Shown: positions 1-6,825, counted from the stretch's first letter. The stretch is DNA of 22,793 bases from Deinococcus metalli (GCF_014201805.1 NZ_JACHFK010000025.1:1-22793), one strand, 5' to 3'. Numbers and translations are program-made. The notes: generated from the letters alone by a model not told the origin.

Positions 1-2
1 CC

Positions 3-53
3 TTTCTACAGCGCTCCGCACCCCGCTTCACCACCACTGCCATCATCCATTGA
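3..53 (+). CDS. possible C-terminal tail of an upstream gene (partial)
   Basis: One frame is open from the left edge to a TGA at 51-53 and encodes about 16 residues ending in a hydrophobic TAIIH. A strong rho-independent hairpin begins two bases after this stop and faces the same way, which is why I read it as a gene end. The piece is too short to name a family. It could equally be non-coding sequence upstream of the terminator. Confidence 0.3.
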   Translation, partial: FLQRSAPRFTTTAIIH

Positions 54-54
54 C

Positions 55-93
55 GCGCCCGGATCCTGTGAAGGATCCGGGCGCTCTTCTTGT
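55..93 (+). terminator. rho-independent terminator of the upstream gene
   Basis: A perfect 12-bp stem (GCGCCCGGATCC at 55-66 paired with 73-84) closes a 6-nt loop and is followed by the T-rich tail TCTTCTTGT. The tail lies on the + strand side only, so it ends rightward transcription entering from outside the window. Confidence 0.85.
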
Positions 94-103
94 GCCTGAT
101 TGA

Positions 104-128
104 AGGGCAGCCGTGCTCTGGCTGCCCT
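104..128. promoter_or_regulatory. 9-bp inverted repeat in the promoter of the acyl-CoA-binding protein gene
   Basis: AGGGCAGCC (104-112) and GGCTGCCCT (120-128) form a perfect dyad with a 7-nt spacer. It covers the place where a -35 element would sit relative to the -10 box at 138-143. No T-run follows, so it is not an obvious second terminator. It may be an operator for an unknown regulator. This is inference from position and symmetry. Confidence 0.4.
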
Positions 129-137
129 GTGACCCGA

Positions 138-143
138 TACACT
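138..143 (+). promoter_or_regulatory. -10 box TACACT for a leaderless transcript
   Basis: TACACT ends 6 nt before the GTG at 150. That spacing would put transcription start at or next to the start codon. No Shine-Dalgarno sequence is present. The same arrangement recurs before many genes in this window. Confidence 0.6.
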
Positions 144-149
144 CGGCCG

Positions 150-416
150 GTGAGTGCTTTTGAACAGGCCCGGCTGGAGGTCCAGACCCTGACCCGCAAA
201 CCGAACACGGCGCAGCTTCTGCGCCTGTACGCGCTGTACAAGCAGGGCACGCTGGGCGACGTGCAGGGCGAGCGACCCGGAGGGTTCGACCTTGCCGGCA
301 ACGCCAAGCACGATGCGTGGGCCGCCCTGCGCGGCATGGAACCTGCGCAGGCGCAGGCGGACTACGTGGCACTGGTCGCGTCGCTGCGCGCGGCGGAATC
401 GCGCGACATCGAGTAG
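150..416 (+). CDS. acyl-CoA-binding protein (ACBP family)
   Basis: This 88-residue protein matches the ACBP fold along its whole length. It opens with an FEQA-type helix and contains LYALYKQGTLGD, then ERPGGFDLAGNAKHDAW, corresponding to the family's YxxYKQAT-GD and KxKWDAW signatures. ACBPs bind long-chain acyl-CoA esters in the cytosol and buffer or deliver them to lipid metabolism. I start it at GTG 150 because a TACACT -10 box lies 6 nt upstream and the family begins right at this helix. An in-frame ATG at 90 would add 20 residues that overlap the terminator tail and the promoter dyad and have no family match. The usual KW is KH here, so the conserved Trp is replaced by His, although DAW is kept. 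It has its own promoter and is followed by irrE after 53 nt. ACBPs are patchily distributed in bacteria. Confidence in family is high. Confidence 0.9.
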   Translation: MSAFEQARLEVQTLTRKPNTAQLLRLYALYKQGTLGDVQGERPGGFDLAGNAKHDAWAALRGMEPAQAQADYVALVASLRAAESRDIE

Positions 417-457
417 CGCCCGGCCTCCCGGCAGTTCCCAGCGGAACCCAATCCGGG

Positions 458-463
458 TAAGCT
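458..463 (+). promoter_or_regulatory. -10 box TAAGCT of irrE, leaderless
   Basis: TAAGCT lies 6 nt before the GTG start at 470. TTCCCA at 435-440 is a weak -35 with a 17-nt spacer. No Shine-Dalgarno is visible. This would drive irrE and probably the overlapping fol genes. Confidence 0.6.
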
Positions 464-469
464 GCGGGC

Positions 470-1321
470 GTGACCGACGCGCTCGCCACGCCGCCCGCGA
501 TGCTCGCCCAGGCCAAGACCCGGATGCGCGAACTGGCCGCCGCCTACGCGCTGGCCGTGCCCGGCCGGGACGCTCACAGCCTGATGGTGGGCCTGCCGGA
601 CGTGAAACTGCTGTTCATGCCCATGGGCGACCGCGACGGCGCCTACGACCCCGAACACCGCGTGATCATGATCAATTCCAGCGTGCGGCCCGAACGACAA
701 CGCTTTACCCTGGCGCACGAGATCAGCCACGCGCTGCTGCTGGGCGACGATGACCTGCTGAGCGACCTGCACGACGCCTTTGAGGGCGACCGGCTGGAGC
801 AGGTGATCGAGACGCTGTGCAATACGGGCGCCGCCGCGATCCTGATCCCGGCAGATCTGATGCAGGACATGCTTCAGCGCTTCGGGCCGACTGGCCGGGC
901 GCTGGGTGAACTGTCACGTCGGGCGGACGTGAGCGCGAGCACCGCGCTGTACACGCTGGCCGAGAACACGGCCGAGCCGGTCATCTACGCCGTGTGCGCC
1001 GTGACGCGCGCTGAGCGCGAGGACGGCACGCCCGCCGCGTCCGGCGGCCCGAAGGAACTCACGGTGCGGGCCAGCAGCGCTGCGCCCGGCGTGAAGTACT
1101 CCCTCCGGCCCGGCACGCCCATTCCCGCCGGGCACCCGGTCGAGACGGCGCTGGACACCCGGCTGCCCATCACGGAGGAATCCTTTGTGCCCTTCCGCTC
1201 CGGTCGGCGCATGCCGGCCCTCGTGGACGCCTTCCCGGACCGCTACCGGGTGATGGCGAGCTTCCAGCTGAGGCCGGACCGCGTGTCGCCGGCCGAGGCG
1301 GAGGGCGGCACCGACCCTTGA
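470..1321 (+). CDS. irrE: IrrE/PprI radiation-response metallopeptidase
   Basis: The product (283 aa) is the Deinococcus master switch of the DNA-damage response. In the family it is a zinc metalloprotease that cleaves the repressor DdrO after radiation or desiccation and so releases the RDRM regulon. The HEISH motif gives H83, E84 and H87, and E114 in the following helix (VIETLCNTG) fits the third zinc ligand; D. deserti IrrE has H82/E83/H86/E113, a one-residue shift. A helical HTH-like segment follows, and the C-terminal third (from about residue 160) matches the GAF-like sensor domain in position and length. The GTG at 470 sits 6 nt after a TAAGCT box. The TGA overlaps the TTG start of folP, so the two are probably co-transcribed. 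Its synonym is pprI. A predicted target promoter, uvrB, lies 17 kb away in this window. Nothing looks damaged: all zinc ligands are present. Confidence 0.96.
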   Translation: MTDALATPPAMLAQAKTRMRELAAAYALAVPGRDAHSLMVGLPDVKLLFMPMGDRDGAYDPEHRVIMINSSVRPERQRFTLAHEISHALLLGDDDLLSDLHDAFEGDRLEQVIETLCNTGAAAILIPADLMQDMLQRFGPTGRALGELSRRADVSASTALYTLAENTAEPVIYAVCAVTRAEREDGTPAASGGPKELTVRASSAAPGVKYSLRPGTPIPAGHPVETALDTRLPITEESFVPFRSGRRMPALVDAFPDRYRVMASFQLRPDRVSPAEAEGGTDP

Positions 1322-2208
1322 CGCGATTTCACACCCTGGACTTCCGCCGCCCGGTGCCCGGCGCCGTGCGCACGCCGGATGGCTGGCGGCTGTCGTGGAG
1401 CGGCACGGCCGTCATGGGGATCGTGAACGTCACGCCGGACAGTTTCAGCGACGGGGGCGTGCACGCGGGGCTGGACGCGGCTCTGGCGTCGGCGCGGGGG
1501 ATGCGGGCCGCGGGCGTCCTGATGGTGGATGTGGGCGGCGAGAGTACCCGGCCGGGCGCCGAGCCCGTCCCGGCCGAGCGCGAACTCGACCGCGTGCTGC
1601 CGCTGATCCGTGCGCTGGCCGGCGAGGACGTGGTGATCTCGGTGGACACCATGAAGCCCGAGGTGGCCGCCGGGGCGCTGCGGGCCGGCGCGCACGTGGT
1701 GAATGACGTGACCGGTCTGTGCGACCTGGAGATGGTCGAGGTCTGCGTGCAGGCCGGCGCGGCCGCGTGCGTCATGCACATGCAGGGCGAGCCGCGCACC
1801 ATGCAGGTCTCGCCGCGCTACGACGACGTGGTGGGCGAGGTGAGCGACTTTCTGACCACGCGGGCCGGGGAGGTGCTCGCGGCCGGCGTGCCGGGCGTGC
1901 TCCTCGACCCCGGCATCGGCTTTGGCAAGACGCTGGAGCACAACCTGGCCCTGCTGCGCGCCCTGCCGCGCCTCACGGTGGGGCCGTGTCCGGTGCTGAT
2001 CGGCGCGAGCCGCAAGCGGCTGATCGACTTCATCGCCGGGGTGCCGGTGGCCGCCGAGCGCGATCCCGGCAGCCTCGCGCTGCACCTGCACGCGGCGGCG
2101 AGCGGCGCGGCGCTGGTGCGGGCGCACGCAGCGGCCGCCCACGTCCAGGCGCTGCGTGTGCAGGCGGCGCTGGACGCGGTCCCCCAGGGGCTACACTCGG
2201 ACGCGTGA
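1318..2208 (+). CDS. folP: dihydropteroate synthase
   Basis: The 296-residue enzyme condenses 6-hydroxymethyl-dihydropterin diphosphate with p-aminobenzoate to give dihydropteroate, and is the classic sulfonamide target. Both family signatures are present: GIVNVTPDSFSDGG at about 34-47 and DVGGESTRPGA at 71-81. LDPGIGFGKT (196-205) and the IGASRKR loop (228-234) follow. The canonical C-terminal RVHDV reads RAHAA here, so Arg and His are retained and Asp is replaced. I start it at TTG 1318, which overlaps the irrE stop in TTGA. A purine-rich GGCGGAGGG stretch lies upstream, and the next candidate starts would cut into the N-terminal strand. It overlaps folB by 4 nt. The enzyme is cytosolic and acts together with the next two genes. 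Confidence 0.96.
   Translation: MTRFHTLDFRRPVPGAVRTPDGWRLSWSGTAVMGIVNVTPDSFSDGGVHAGLDAALASARGMRAAGVLMVDVGGESTRPGAEPVPAERELDRVLPLIRALAGEDVVISVDTMKPEVAAGALRAGAHVVNDVTGLCDLEMVEVCVQAGAAACVMHMQGEPRTMQVSPRYDDVVGEVSDFLTTRAGEVLAAGVPGVLLDPGIGFGKTLEHNLALLRALPRLTVGPCPVLIGASRKRLIDFIAGVPVAAERDPGSLALHLHAAASGAALVRAHAAAAHVQALRVQAALDAVPQGLHSDA
2192..2197 (+). promoter_or_regulatory. possible internal -10 box TACACT upstream of folB
   Basis: TACACT inside the last codons of folP ends 7 nt before the folB GTG, the same geometry as the leaderless promoters elsewhere in the window. It may allow folB-folK to be transcribed apart from irrE-folP. It encodes Leu-His-Ser in folP, so chance is possible. Confidence 0.4.
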
Positions 2209-2576
2209 CGAGCCGGGTTGTCCTCGAGGGACTGGAATTCCACGCGCGGCACGGCGTGTACGACAGCGAGGCCGTGCTGGGCGCGCGTTTTGTGGTGGAC
2301 GCCGAACTGCACTACGACTTCGCCGGACTCCCGGACGAGCTGGACCGCGCCGTGAACTACGCCGCCGTGTACGACGCAATCCGCGACGAGGTCACGGGCC
2401 GGCGCCACCGCCTGATTGAGGTGCTGACCGACCGCATCGCCCGGCGGGTGCTGCGCGACCAGCCCCGGCTGGCGCGCGTGGTGGTGCGGGTGCACAAGCC
2501 CTTCGCGCCGCTGCCCGGCGTGTTCCGCGACGTGTATGCCGAACTGAGCCTGGAGCGCGGGGACCTGAACGCGTGA
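2205..2576 (+). CDS. folB: dihydroneopterin aldolase
   Basis: This 123-residue protein has the usual length and fold pattern of FolB, which converts 7,8-dihydroneopterin to 6-hydroxymethyl-dihydropterin and glycolaldehyde. Visible family features are LEGLEFHARHGVYDSE near the N-terminus (its Glu is a substrate ligand), VNYAAVYD in the middle, the LIEVLTDRIA helix, and the VRVHKPFAPLPG segment carrying the catalytic Lys. The start is GTG 2205, overlapping the folP stop in GTGA, and the homology begins within a few residues of it. The stop overlaps folK in the same way. Product and substrate flow directly to FolK and FolP. Confidence 0.95.
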   Translation: MTSRVVLEGLEFHARHGVYDSEAVLGARFVVDAELHYDFAGLPDELDRAVNYAAVYDAIRDEVTGRRHRLIEVLTDRIARRVLRDQPRLARVVVRVHKPFAPLPGVFRDVYAELSLERGDLNA

Positions 2577-3085
2577 GCATGGCCCACGTGGCGCTGGGGG
2601 CGAACCTGGGCCGCCCGCTGGAGACGCTGGTGTGGGCGGTGGACGAGGTCGCGCGCCTGGGGACGCGGCGCGGCGTGTCCGGCCTGTACCGCACCGCGCC
2701 GGTGGGTGGCCCGGCCGGGCAGCCGGACTACCTGAACGCGGTGCTGGCACTGGAGACCGCGCACTCTCCACGTGACCTGCTCGCCGCCCTGCACGCCATC
2801 GAGGCGCGGGCCGGGCGGAAACGCCGCGAGCGCTGGGCGGCCCGCGTGCTCGATCTCGACCTGATCACCTACGGCGACGTGGTCTCGGACGGCGTGGCGG
2901 GGGAGGGCGAGCCGCAGCTGCCCCACCCGCGCGCGTGGGAGCGGGCCTTCGTGCTGGCTCCGCTGGCCGACCTGAGCCCGGACCTGCGGCATCCCCGCAG
3001 CGGCGAGAGCGTGGCCGGGGCGCTCGCCCGCGTGGGCATGGCCGGCGTGCAGCGCGAGAGCGCGCCCGGATGGCCTCCGGCGTGA
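2573..3085 (+). CDS. folK: 6-hydroxymethyl-7,8-dihydropterin pyrophosphokinase (HPPK)
   Basis: The 170-residue enzyme transfers pyrophosphate from ATP to hydroxymethyl-dihydropterin, making the FolP substrate. Key motifs are VALGANLG at the N-terminus, YRTAPVGGPAGQPDYLNAV, the RWAARVLDLDLITYG stretch with the Mg/ATP-binding Asp pair, and LPHPRAWERAFVLAPLAD. I use GTG 2573, coupled to the folB stop by a GTGA overlap. An ATG two codons later (2579) is an equally good start and changes only two residues. With folP and folB it completes three consecutive steps of the pterin branch. It is followed after 24 nt by a separate promoter. Confidence 0.95.
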   Translation: MSMAHVALGANLGRPLETLVWAVDEVARLGTRRGVSGLYRTAPVGGPAGQPDYLNAVLALETAHSPRDLLAALHAIEARAGRKRRERWAARVLDLDLITYGDVVSDGVAGEGEPQLPHPRAWERAFVLAPLADLSPDLRHPRSGESVAGALARVGMAGVQRESAPGWPPA

Positions 3086-3109
3086 CCATCCGTCGCGGGT
3101 GCCGGACGC

Positions 3110-3115
3110 TATGCT
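3110..3115 (+). promoter_or_regulatory. -10 box TATGCT before the membrane-anchored hypothetical gene
   Basis: TATGCT lies 10 nt before the ATG at 3126, just after the folK stop. No Shine-Dalgarno is seen, so a very short leader or leaderless transcript is likely. Confidence 0.45.
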
Positions 3116-3125
3116 GGGAAGCGAC

Positions 3126-3626
3126 ATGAGCGAACTGACCCAGACGAAAAGCCGCTCGGGCGTGGGCCGCCCCCTGCTGTGGCTGGCGCTGCTGCTGAGC
3201 GTGGCCCTGCTGGGCTTCGTGACGGCGGTGGCGGTGCGGAACAATCCCATCTACAGCGACCGTGACGCCAACGGCATCAGCAAGTACCGCTTCATCGAGG
3301 AGTGCAAGGAGGCCGCCCTGGACGCCGAAACCCTGTCGGTCGGCGCCGGTGGGCAGTCCATTCCCCTGAAGACGCTGGTCACGCAGAGTCGGCCCCTGGC
3401 GACCGGCGAGCACGTCGCCACGTTGCTAGACGCCCCGGCGGCGGCTGTGGTGAGCGGCACGCAGCCCGTGGCGGGCGGCGGCTGGACGCTCGCAAACCTG
3501 CCCGTGACCATCAACATCGTCGGCAAGACGACCACCGCGCTGGGCCAGCTGCCCCTGCAATGCGCGTACGACAAGAAGGCCGGCAAGACCACCGCCCAGC
3601 TGCAACTCCCCGGTCAGGGCCAGTAG
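3126..3626 (+). CDS. hypothetical single-pass membrane protein
   Basis: I do not recognise the family. The 166-residue product has a short polar N-terminus, one strongly hydrophobic segment at about 16-37, and a roughly 130-residue soluble part that is probably extracytoplasmic. Two cysteines (C60 and C146) could form a disulfide there. The C-terminal half is rich in Thr, Val and Gly with alternating hydrophobics (VTINIVGKTTTALG), suggesting beta structure. I choose ATG 3126 over an in-frame GTG at 3099 because 3099 lies upstream of the TATGCT box and would add nine residues with no signal character. The gene follows folK but probably has its own promoter, so a link to folate is not implied. 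Confidence 0.7.
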   Translation: MSELTQTKSRSGVGRPLLWLALLLSVALLGFVTAVAVRNNPIYSDRDANGISKYRFIEECKEAALDAETLSVGAGGQSIPLKTLVTQSRPLATGEHVATLLDAPAAAVVSGTQPVAGGGWTLANLPVTINIVGKTTTALGQLPLQCAYDKKAGKTTAQLQLPGQGQ

Positions 3627-3641
3627 CGCCACTTCCTTTCT

Positions 3642-3671
3642 CCGCGCTGCCCACGGTTCCGGGCGGCGCGG
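3642..3671. terminator. hairpin between convergent genes, possible terminator
   Basis: CCGCGCTGCCC (3642-3652) pairs with GGGCGGCGCGG (3661-3671) over 11 bp with one G-T wobble and an 8-nt loop. It sits between two convergent stop codons, the expected place for a terminator. No T-run follows on either strand, so it is at best a non-canonical one. Confidence 0.4.
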
Positions 3672-3673
3672 CC

Positions 3674-3988
3674 TCACATCACGACGTCAAGGCCGCTTAG
3701 GCACTCCTCGGCGATCGCGCGGGCCAGCGGATCGCGGGTCGCTCGGGCATAGCTGACGCCCAGGTGCAGGTGGTGTTGCCCGCCGCGGGCGCCCACGAGT
3801 TCCAGCGTCTGGTAGAACGCGAGGTGCGTGTGCGCCAGAAGCACGTCGCGCGTGCGCTCGGGCGGCAGAACGCGCAGCAGCGCGAGCGCTTCCTCGTACG
3901 CGGCCAAGGCGCGGCGCTGGTCGCCCGCGACCGCCCACTCGCGCCCCAGTTGCAGGGCGCGGGCGGCGGTCAGGTACGCGCTGCGCAT
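3674..3988 (-). CDS. small TPR-like helical protein, function unknown
   Basis: The 104-residue product is predicted to be all helical. Residues about 20-40 (AGDQRRALAAYEEALALL) match a tetratricopeptide repeat, and a second, weaker helical pair follows (VLLAHTHLAFYQTLELVG). TPR proteins act as protein-interaction scaffolds; no partner is evident here. The ATG at 3988 sits 6 nt downstream of a TAGAAT box on the same strand, which fixes the start as a leaderless one. The gene converges on the hypothetical membrane protein and diverges from the iron-type dehydrogenase. With just one or two repeats it is too small to assign further. Confidence 0.65.
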   Translation of the reverse strand: MRSAYLTAARALQLGREWAVAGDQRRALAAYEEALALLRVLPPERTRDVLLAHTHLAFYQTLELVGARGGQHHLHLGVSYARATRDPLARAIAEECLSGLDVVM

Positions 3989-3994
3989 GGCCGG

Positions 3995-4000
3995 ATTCTA
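3995..4000 (-). promoter_or_regulatory. -10 box TAGAAT of the TPR-like gene
   Basis: Read on the minus strand, TAGAAT is followed by CCGGCC and the ATG, so the gap is 6 nt. This is the closest match to the TATAAT consensus in the leaderless set here. Confidence 0.6.
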
Positions 4001-4036
4001 CGGCACGCGCTCCGCGTGTCGGCGCTGGCCGGGTGT

Positions 4037-4042
4037 TAGCCT
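4037..4042 (+). promoter_or_regulatory. -10 box TAGCCT of the iron-type dehydrogenase gene, with leader
   Basis: TAGCCT lies 45 nt before the ATG at 4088. Unlike most promoters here it would give a leader of about 39 nt. This agrees with the clear Shine-Dalgarno GGAGGT at 4078-4083. Confidence 0.45.
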
Positions 4043-4087
4043 GCCGGCATTCCACTGGAACACGCGCCGCCGGCGCTGGAGGTCAGC

Positions 4088-5371
4088 ATGGACACCGCGA
4101 ACGCCGCGCCGGAGCCGCGCGAGAGCATCTTTACCATCGAGGCCACGCCCGTGAAGTTTGGCCCCGGCGCCAGCGCGGATGCCGGGTGGGAACTCGGCCG
4201 CCTGGGCGTGGAGCGGGCCTTCGTGGTCATCGATCCGTATGTGCACGCGGCGGGCACGGCGCAGGGCGTGCTGGACAGCCTGCGCGCCGCCGGGGTGGAC
4301 GTGGTGCTCTTCGACGACGTGGACACCGAACCGGAGCTGGCCGCGCTCCAGAGAGCAGTCGCGGCGGCCCGGGACGCGGCGCCGGACGGCTTTGTCGCCA
4401 TCGGGGGCGGCAGCGCCATCGACACCGCGAAGGTCGCGAACCTCCTGACGACACACGGCGGCGAGATCATGGACTGGGTAAATCCGCCTGTCGGCGGGGG
4501 CCGCGTGCCGCCGGGGCCGCTGCGCCCGCTGCTCGCCGTTCCCACCACCTCCGGCAGCGGGTCGGAGGCGACGACCGTGGCGATCGTGGACCTGCCGCAC
4601 CTGGGGATCAAGACCGGGATCAGCCACCGCGCGCTGCGGCCCGCGCAGGCGCTCGTCGATCCCCTCCTGACCCGCACGGCGCCCGCTGCCGTGACCGCTG
4701 CCGCCGGCCTGGACGTGGTCTGCCACGCCGCCGAGAGTTTCCTGAGCCGCCCCTACACCACCCGGCCCCGCCCGGAGTCACCTGCCGCGCGCCCGCCCTA
4801 CCAGGGCAGCAACCCGGTCGCGGACCTGTGGTCGGCCGAGGCGCTGCGCACCGGGGGCCGCTTCCTGCGCCGCGCCGTGCAAGGCGGCGCCGACGTGGAA
4901 GCGCGCGGCTTCATGATGCTGGCCGCGACCATGGCTGGCGTGGGCTTCGGCTCGGCGGGCGTTCACATTCCACACGCGTGCGCGTATCCCATCGCGGGGC
5001 TGCGGCACGCCGCGCACCCCCCGGGCTACCCCGGCACGAAGGCGTTCATCCCGCACGGCGTGAGCGTGATCGTGACGGCCCCCGCCGCGTTCCGCTTCAC
5101 CTTCGATGCCGACCCTGCCAAGCACGTCCTGGCCGCTGAATATCTGACGGGCGAGCCGCAGATGCCCGGCGATCGCGAGGCCCTGCCGCGGGCGCTGACG
5201 GCCCTGATGCGCGACGTGGGCGCCCCCACCCGCCTGCGCGACCTCGGCTACGGCAAGGCCGACCTACCCGCGCTGATCGACGGCGCGCTGAAACAGCAGC
5301 GGCTGCTGGCCGTGGCGCCCATCACGCCGGGCCGGGACGATCTGGAGCGCATCCTGCGCGAGTCGCTGTAG
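4088..5371 (+). CDS. iron-containing alcohol dehydrogenase, hydroxyacid-oxoacid transhydrogenase type
   Basis: The 427-residue protein is a group III, iron-dependent alcohol dehydrogenase. GGGSAIDTAK (106-115) is the nucleotide-binding signature and TTSGSGSEAT (153-162) follows. D209 and H213 (GLDVVCHAAES), H296 (GVHIPHACAYPI) and H323 (PHGVSV) supply the likely metal ligands. The RPYTTR, RPPYQGSNP and GFGSAGVHIPH segments are characteristic of hydroxyacid-oxoacid transhydrogenase (ADHFE1/HOT). That enzyme oxidises 4-hydroxybutyrate to succinate semialdehyde while reducing 2-oxoglutarate to 2-hydroxyglutarate, keeping the cofactor bound. ATG 4088 is preceded by GGAGGT 4 nt upstream. It is probably cytosolic and monocistronic, and its stop converges with the yraN-like gene after 4 nt. 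A plain NAD(P)-dependent aldehyde or lactaldehyde reductase cannot be excluded. Confidence 0.88.
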   Translation: MDTANAAPEPRESIFTIEATPVKFGPGASADAGWELGRLGVERAFVVIDPYVHAAGTAQGVLDSLRAAGVDVVLFDDVDTEPELAALQRAVAAARDAAPDGFVAIGGGSAIDTAKVANLLTTHGGEIMDWVNPPVGGGRVPPGPLRPLLAVPTTSGSGSEATTVAIVDLPHLGIKTGISHRALRPAQALVDPLLTRTAPAAVTAAAGLDVVCHAAESFLSRPYTTRPRPESPAARPPYQGSNPVADLWSAEALRTGGRFLRRAVQGGADVEARGFMMLAATMAGVGFGSAGVHIPHACAYPIAGLRHAAHPPGYPGTKAFIPHGVSVIVTAPAAFRFTFDADPAKHVLAAEYLTGEPQMPGDREALPRALTALMRDVGAPTRLRDLGYGKADLPALIDGALKQQRLLAVAPITPGRDDLERILRESL

Positions 5372-5375
5372 AGGA

Positions 5376-5720
5376 TCAGCCCTCCAGTGCAATGACCGTG
5401 ATGGTTCCGGACGCGGCCGGACCGTCGATGGTCAGCACCTCCAGCCGGCACGGCACGTCGTCGCGGCCCAGTTCGCGCGTCAGGTAGGTCAGGGCGGCGC
5501 GGTGCATCAGCGCGAGCTTGCGCGGCGTGACGGACTCCGCCGCGCTGCCGTGGGCTGCCCGGAGCCGCTGGCGCACCTCGGTGAACACCAGCGTGCCGTC
5601 CGCCTCGCGGGTCACGACGTCGATCTCGCCGCCCGGAATGCGGTAGTTGCGCGCCACGACCTCCCGGCCCAGGGCGCGCAGGTGCGTCTCGGCGCGGGCC
5701 TCGGCGTCCGCGCCCTTCAC
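5376..5720 (-). CDS. YraN/UPF0102 family putative endonuclease
   Basis: The 114-residue product has the length and core of the UPF0102 family, a restriction-endonuclease-like fold distantly related to Holliday junction resolvases. GGEIDVV (30-36) followed by VFTEVRQR (45-52) corresponds to the family's GEIDLI and VFVEVKxR. E32, D34 and E48 are the likely metal ligands, and the usual catalytic Lys is Arg here (R50). The start is GTG 5720, 18 nt after the stop of the upstream HAD gene, with a GAGGG sequence 11 nt before it. It is the last gene of a three-gene run with a dsRNA-binding protein and a HAD phosphatase. The function of the family is still unsettled; a role in DNA processing is inferred from the fold. 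Confidence 0.88.
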   Translation of the reverse strand: MKGADAEARAETHLRALGREVVARNYRIPGGEIDVVTREADGTLVFTEVRQRLRAAHGSAAESVTPRKLALMHRAALTYLTRELGRDDVPCRLEVLTIDGPAASGTITVIALEG

Positions 5721-5738
5721 GCCGGTCCGTCCCTCACG

Positions 5739-6407
5739 TCACGCCAGCCACGCGGCCCAGCCGGTGAAGTCCGGCACGGTCAGCGACGCGCCCGCGTCCA
5801 GCAGGGCCTGCGGGGGCGCGGTGGTCGTCAGGGCCACCACGCGGCAGCCCGCACCGGCCGCGCTGCGCACGCCGTTGACCGCGTCCTCGTGCGCCAGGCA
5901 CTCGGCGGCGTCCACGCCCAGCCGCTGCGCGCCCAGCAGGAACGGTTCCGGGTGCGGCTTCCCGCGCGACACGTCCTCGCCCGTCACTCGGCTCACGAAA
6001 CGTGCTCCGAAGCCCAGCTGCGCCATGCCGAAGGCCACGTTCGGCAGGCCGGCGCTCGTGACCAGTGCGAAGGGAATGCCGCGGGCGTCCAGGGCGTCCA
6101 GGTACGCGCTCAGGCCCGCGACCTCGCTCAGCGCGCCGGCGGCCAGCTCGCGGTAGCGGCCCTCCTTGGCGTCCTCGAAGCGGGCGGCCAAGTCGGCGTC
6201 CGGCGCGCGGCCGGTCAGGCGCTCGATGATCTCCGGGTTGCGGCCGCCGTCCACCTTGGTGTCCAGGTCCTCCTCGGTCAGGTGCAGGTCCAGCACGGTG
6301 CGTGCGGTCTCCGCCCACGCCTGCCGGTGGTGGTGGTTGTTCGCGGTGAGCACGCCGTCCATGTCGAACAGCACGCCTGCGGGGCGCCAGGGCCAGGAAT
6401 CCTTCAT
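5739..6407 (-). CDS. HAD-superfamily hydrolase, beta-phosphoglucomutase-like
   Basis: This 222-residue protein shows all four HAD motifs: DMDGV (15-19) with the nucleophile Asp15, S118 in VTSAG, K150 in GKPHPEPF, and the acidic pair E173-D174 in HEDAVNG. The helical insert between motif I and motif II is a C1-type cap, placing it with phosphatases and phosphomutases of the beta-phosphoglucomutase/phosphoglycolate phosphatase group. The substrate cannot be told. A histidine triplet (NNHHHRQ) sits at the start of the cap. ATG 6407 is the first start matching the family N-terminus. An in-frame ATG six codons earlier (6425) overlaps the dsRNA-binding gene. The stop lies 18 nt before the YraN start, so all three genes are likely one operon. 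Confidence 0.9.
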   Translation of the reverse strand: MKDSWPWRPAGVLFDMDGVLTANNHHHRQAWAETARTVLDLHLTEEDLDTKVDGGRNPEIIERLTGRAPDADLAARFEDAKEGRYRELAAGALSEVAGLSAYLDALDARGIPFALVTSAGLPNVAFGMAQLGFGARFVSRVTGEDVSRGKPHPEPFLLGAQRLGVDAAECLAHEDAVNGVRSAAGAGCRVVALTTTAPPQALLDAGASLTVPDFTGWAAWLA

Positions 6408-6413
6408 GCGCCC

Positions 6414-6419
6414 AGTGTC
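6414..6419 (-). promoter_or_regulatory. weak -10-like box GACACT upstream of the HAD gene
   Basis: On the minus strand GACACT is followed by 6 nt and the ATG at 6407. The geometry matches the leaderless promoters, but the first consensus T is missing and it overlaps the stop of the gene upstream. Confidence 0.25.
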
Positions 6420-6825
6420 ACGCATCCTCCGGGCCATGACCCAGCTCCATGAGCAGATCACGGTACAGCCGCGCGGCGTTCGCGCGCACCTCGTCCAGCG
6501 TGGCGTCCTCGCCCGAGAGCTCCACCGCGGCGTCCAGCGCCTGTGCCAGCACCGCCGCGTACACCGGCCAGCGGCCCGGCGGGAGCGGGGCGTCATCCAC
6601 GTCCGGCGCGCCGCCGTCCAGGGCGTGCAGGGCGGACTCGGCCGCGGCACGTTCGGCGTCCTTCTTGCTGCGCCCCGTACCGCCCGCCCCCAGGGGGTGC
6701 CCGCCCACCAGCACGCGGGCACGGAACGTCAGGTCATGCGGCGGGCCGCTCGCCTCGGCCTCGAAGGTCGCCGCGCCCAGGCCCAGCGCCGACAGGCGCG
6801 CGATCAGGTCACCCTTGGCATTCAT
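6418..6825 (-). CDS. standalone double-stranded RNA-binding domain protein
   Basis: Residues 4-69 form one dsRNA-binding domain: helix 1 [13 protein letters not shown], then the [16 protein letters not shown] strands, and [19 protein letters not shown], whose N-terminal KK dipeptide and AAA helix contact the RNA phosphate backbone in this family. In bacteria this domain is normally the C-terminal part of RNase III; no RNase III catalytic region is present or adjacent here. After a short acidic linker, residues 84-130 form a helical tail of unknown function. ATG 6825 follows a TACGCT box by 7 nt on the same strand. It is the first gene of a run with the HAD phosphatase and YraN. Binding of structured RNA in the cytosol is the likely activity; the targets are unknown. 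Confidence 0.85.
   Translation of the reverse strand: MNAKGDLIARLSALGLGAATFEAEASGPPHDLTFRARVLVGGHPLGAGGTGRSKKDAERAAAESALHALDGGAPDVDDAPLPPGRWPVYAAVLAQALDAAVELSGEDATLDEVRANAARLYRDLLMELGHGPEDA

Noticed and set aside
90..149. Longer start (ATG 90) for the acyl-CoA-binding protein
   Set aside because: The extra 20 residues include the promoter dyad and terminator tail sequence, have no homology, and lie upstream of the -10 box.
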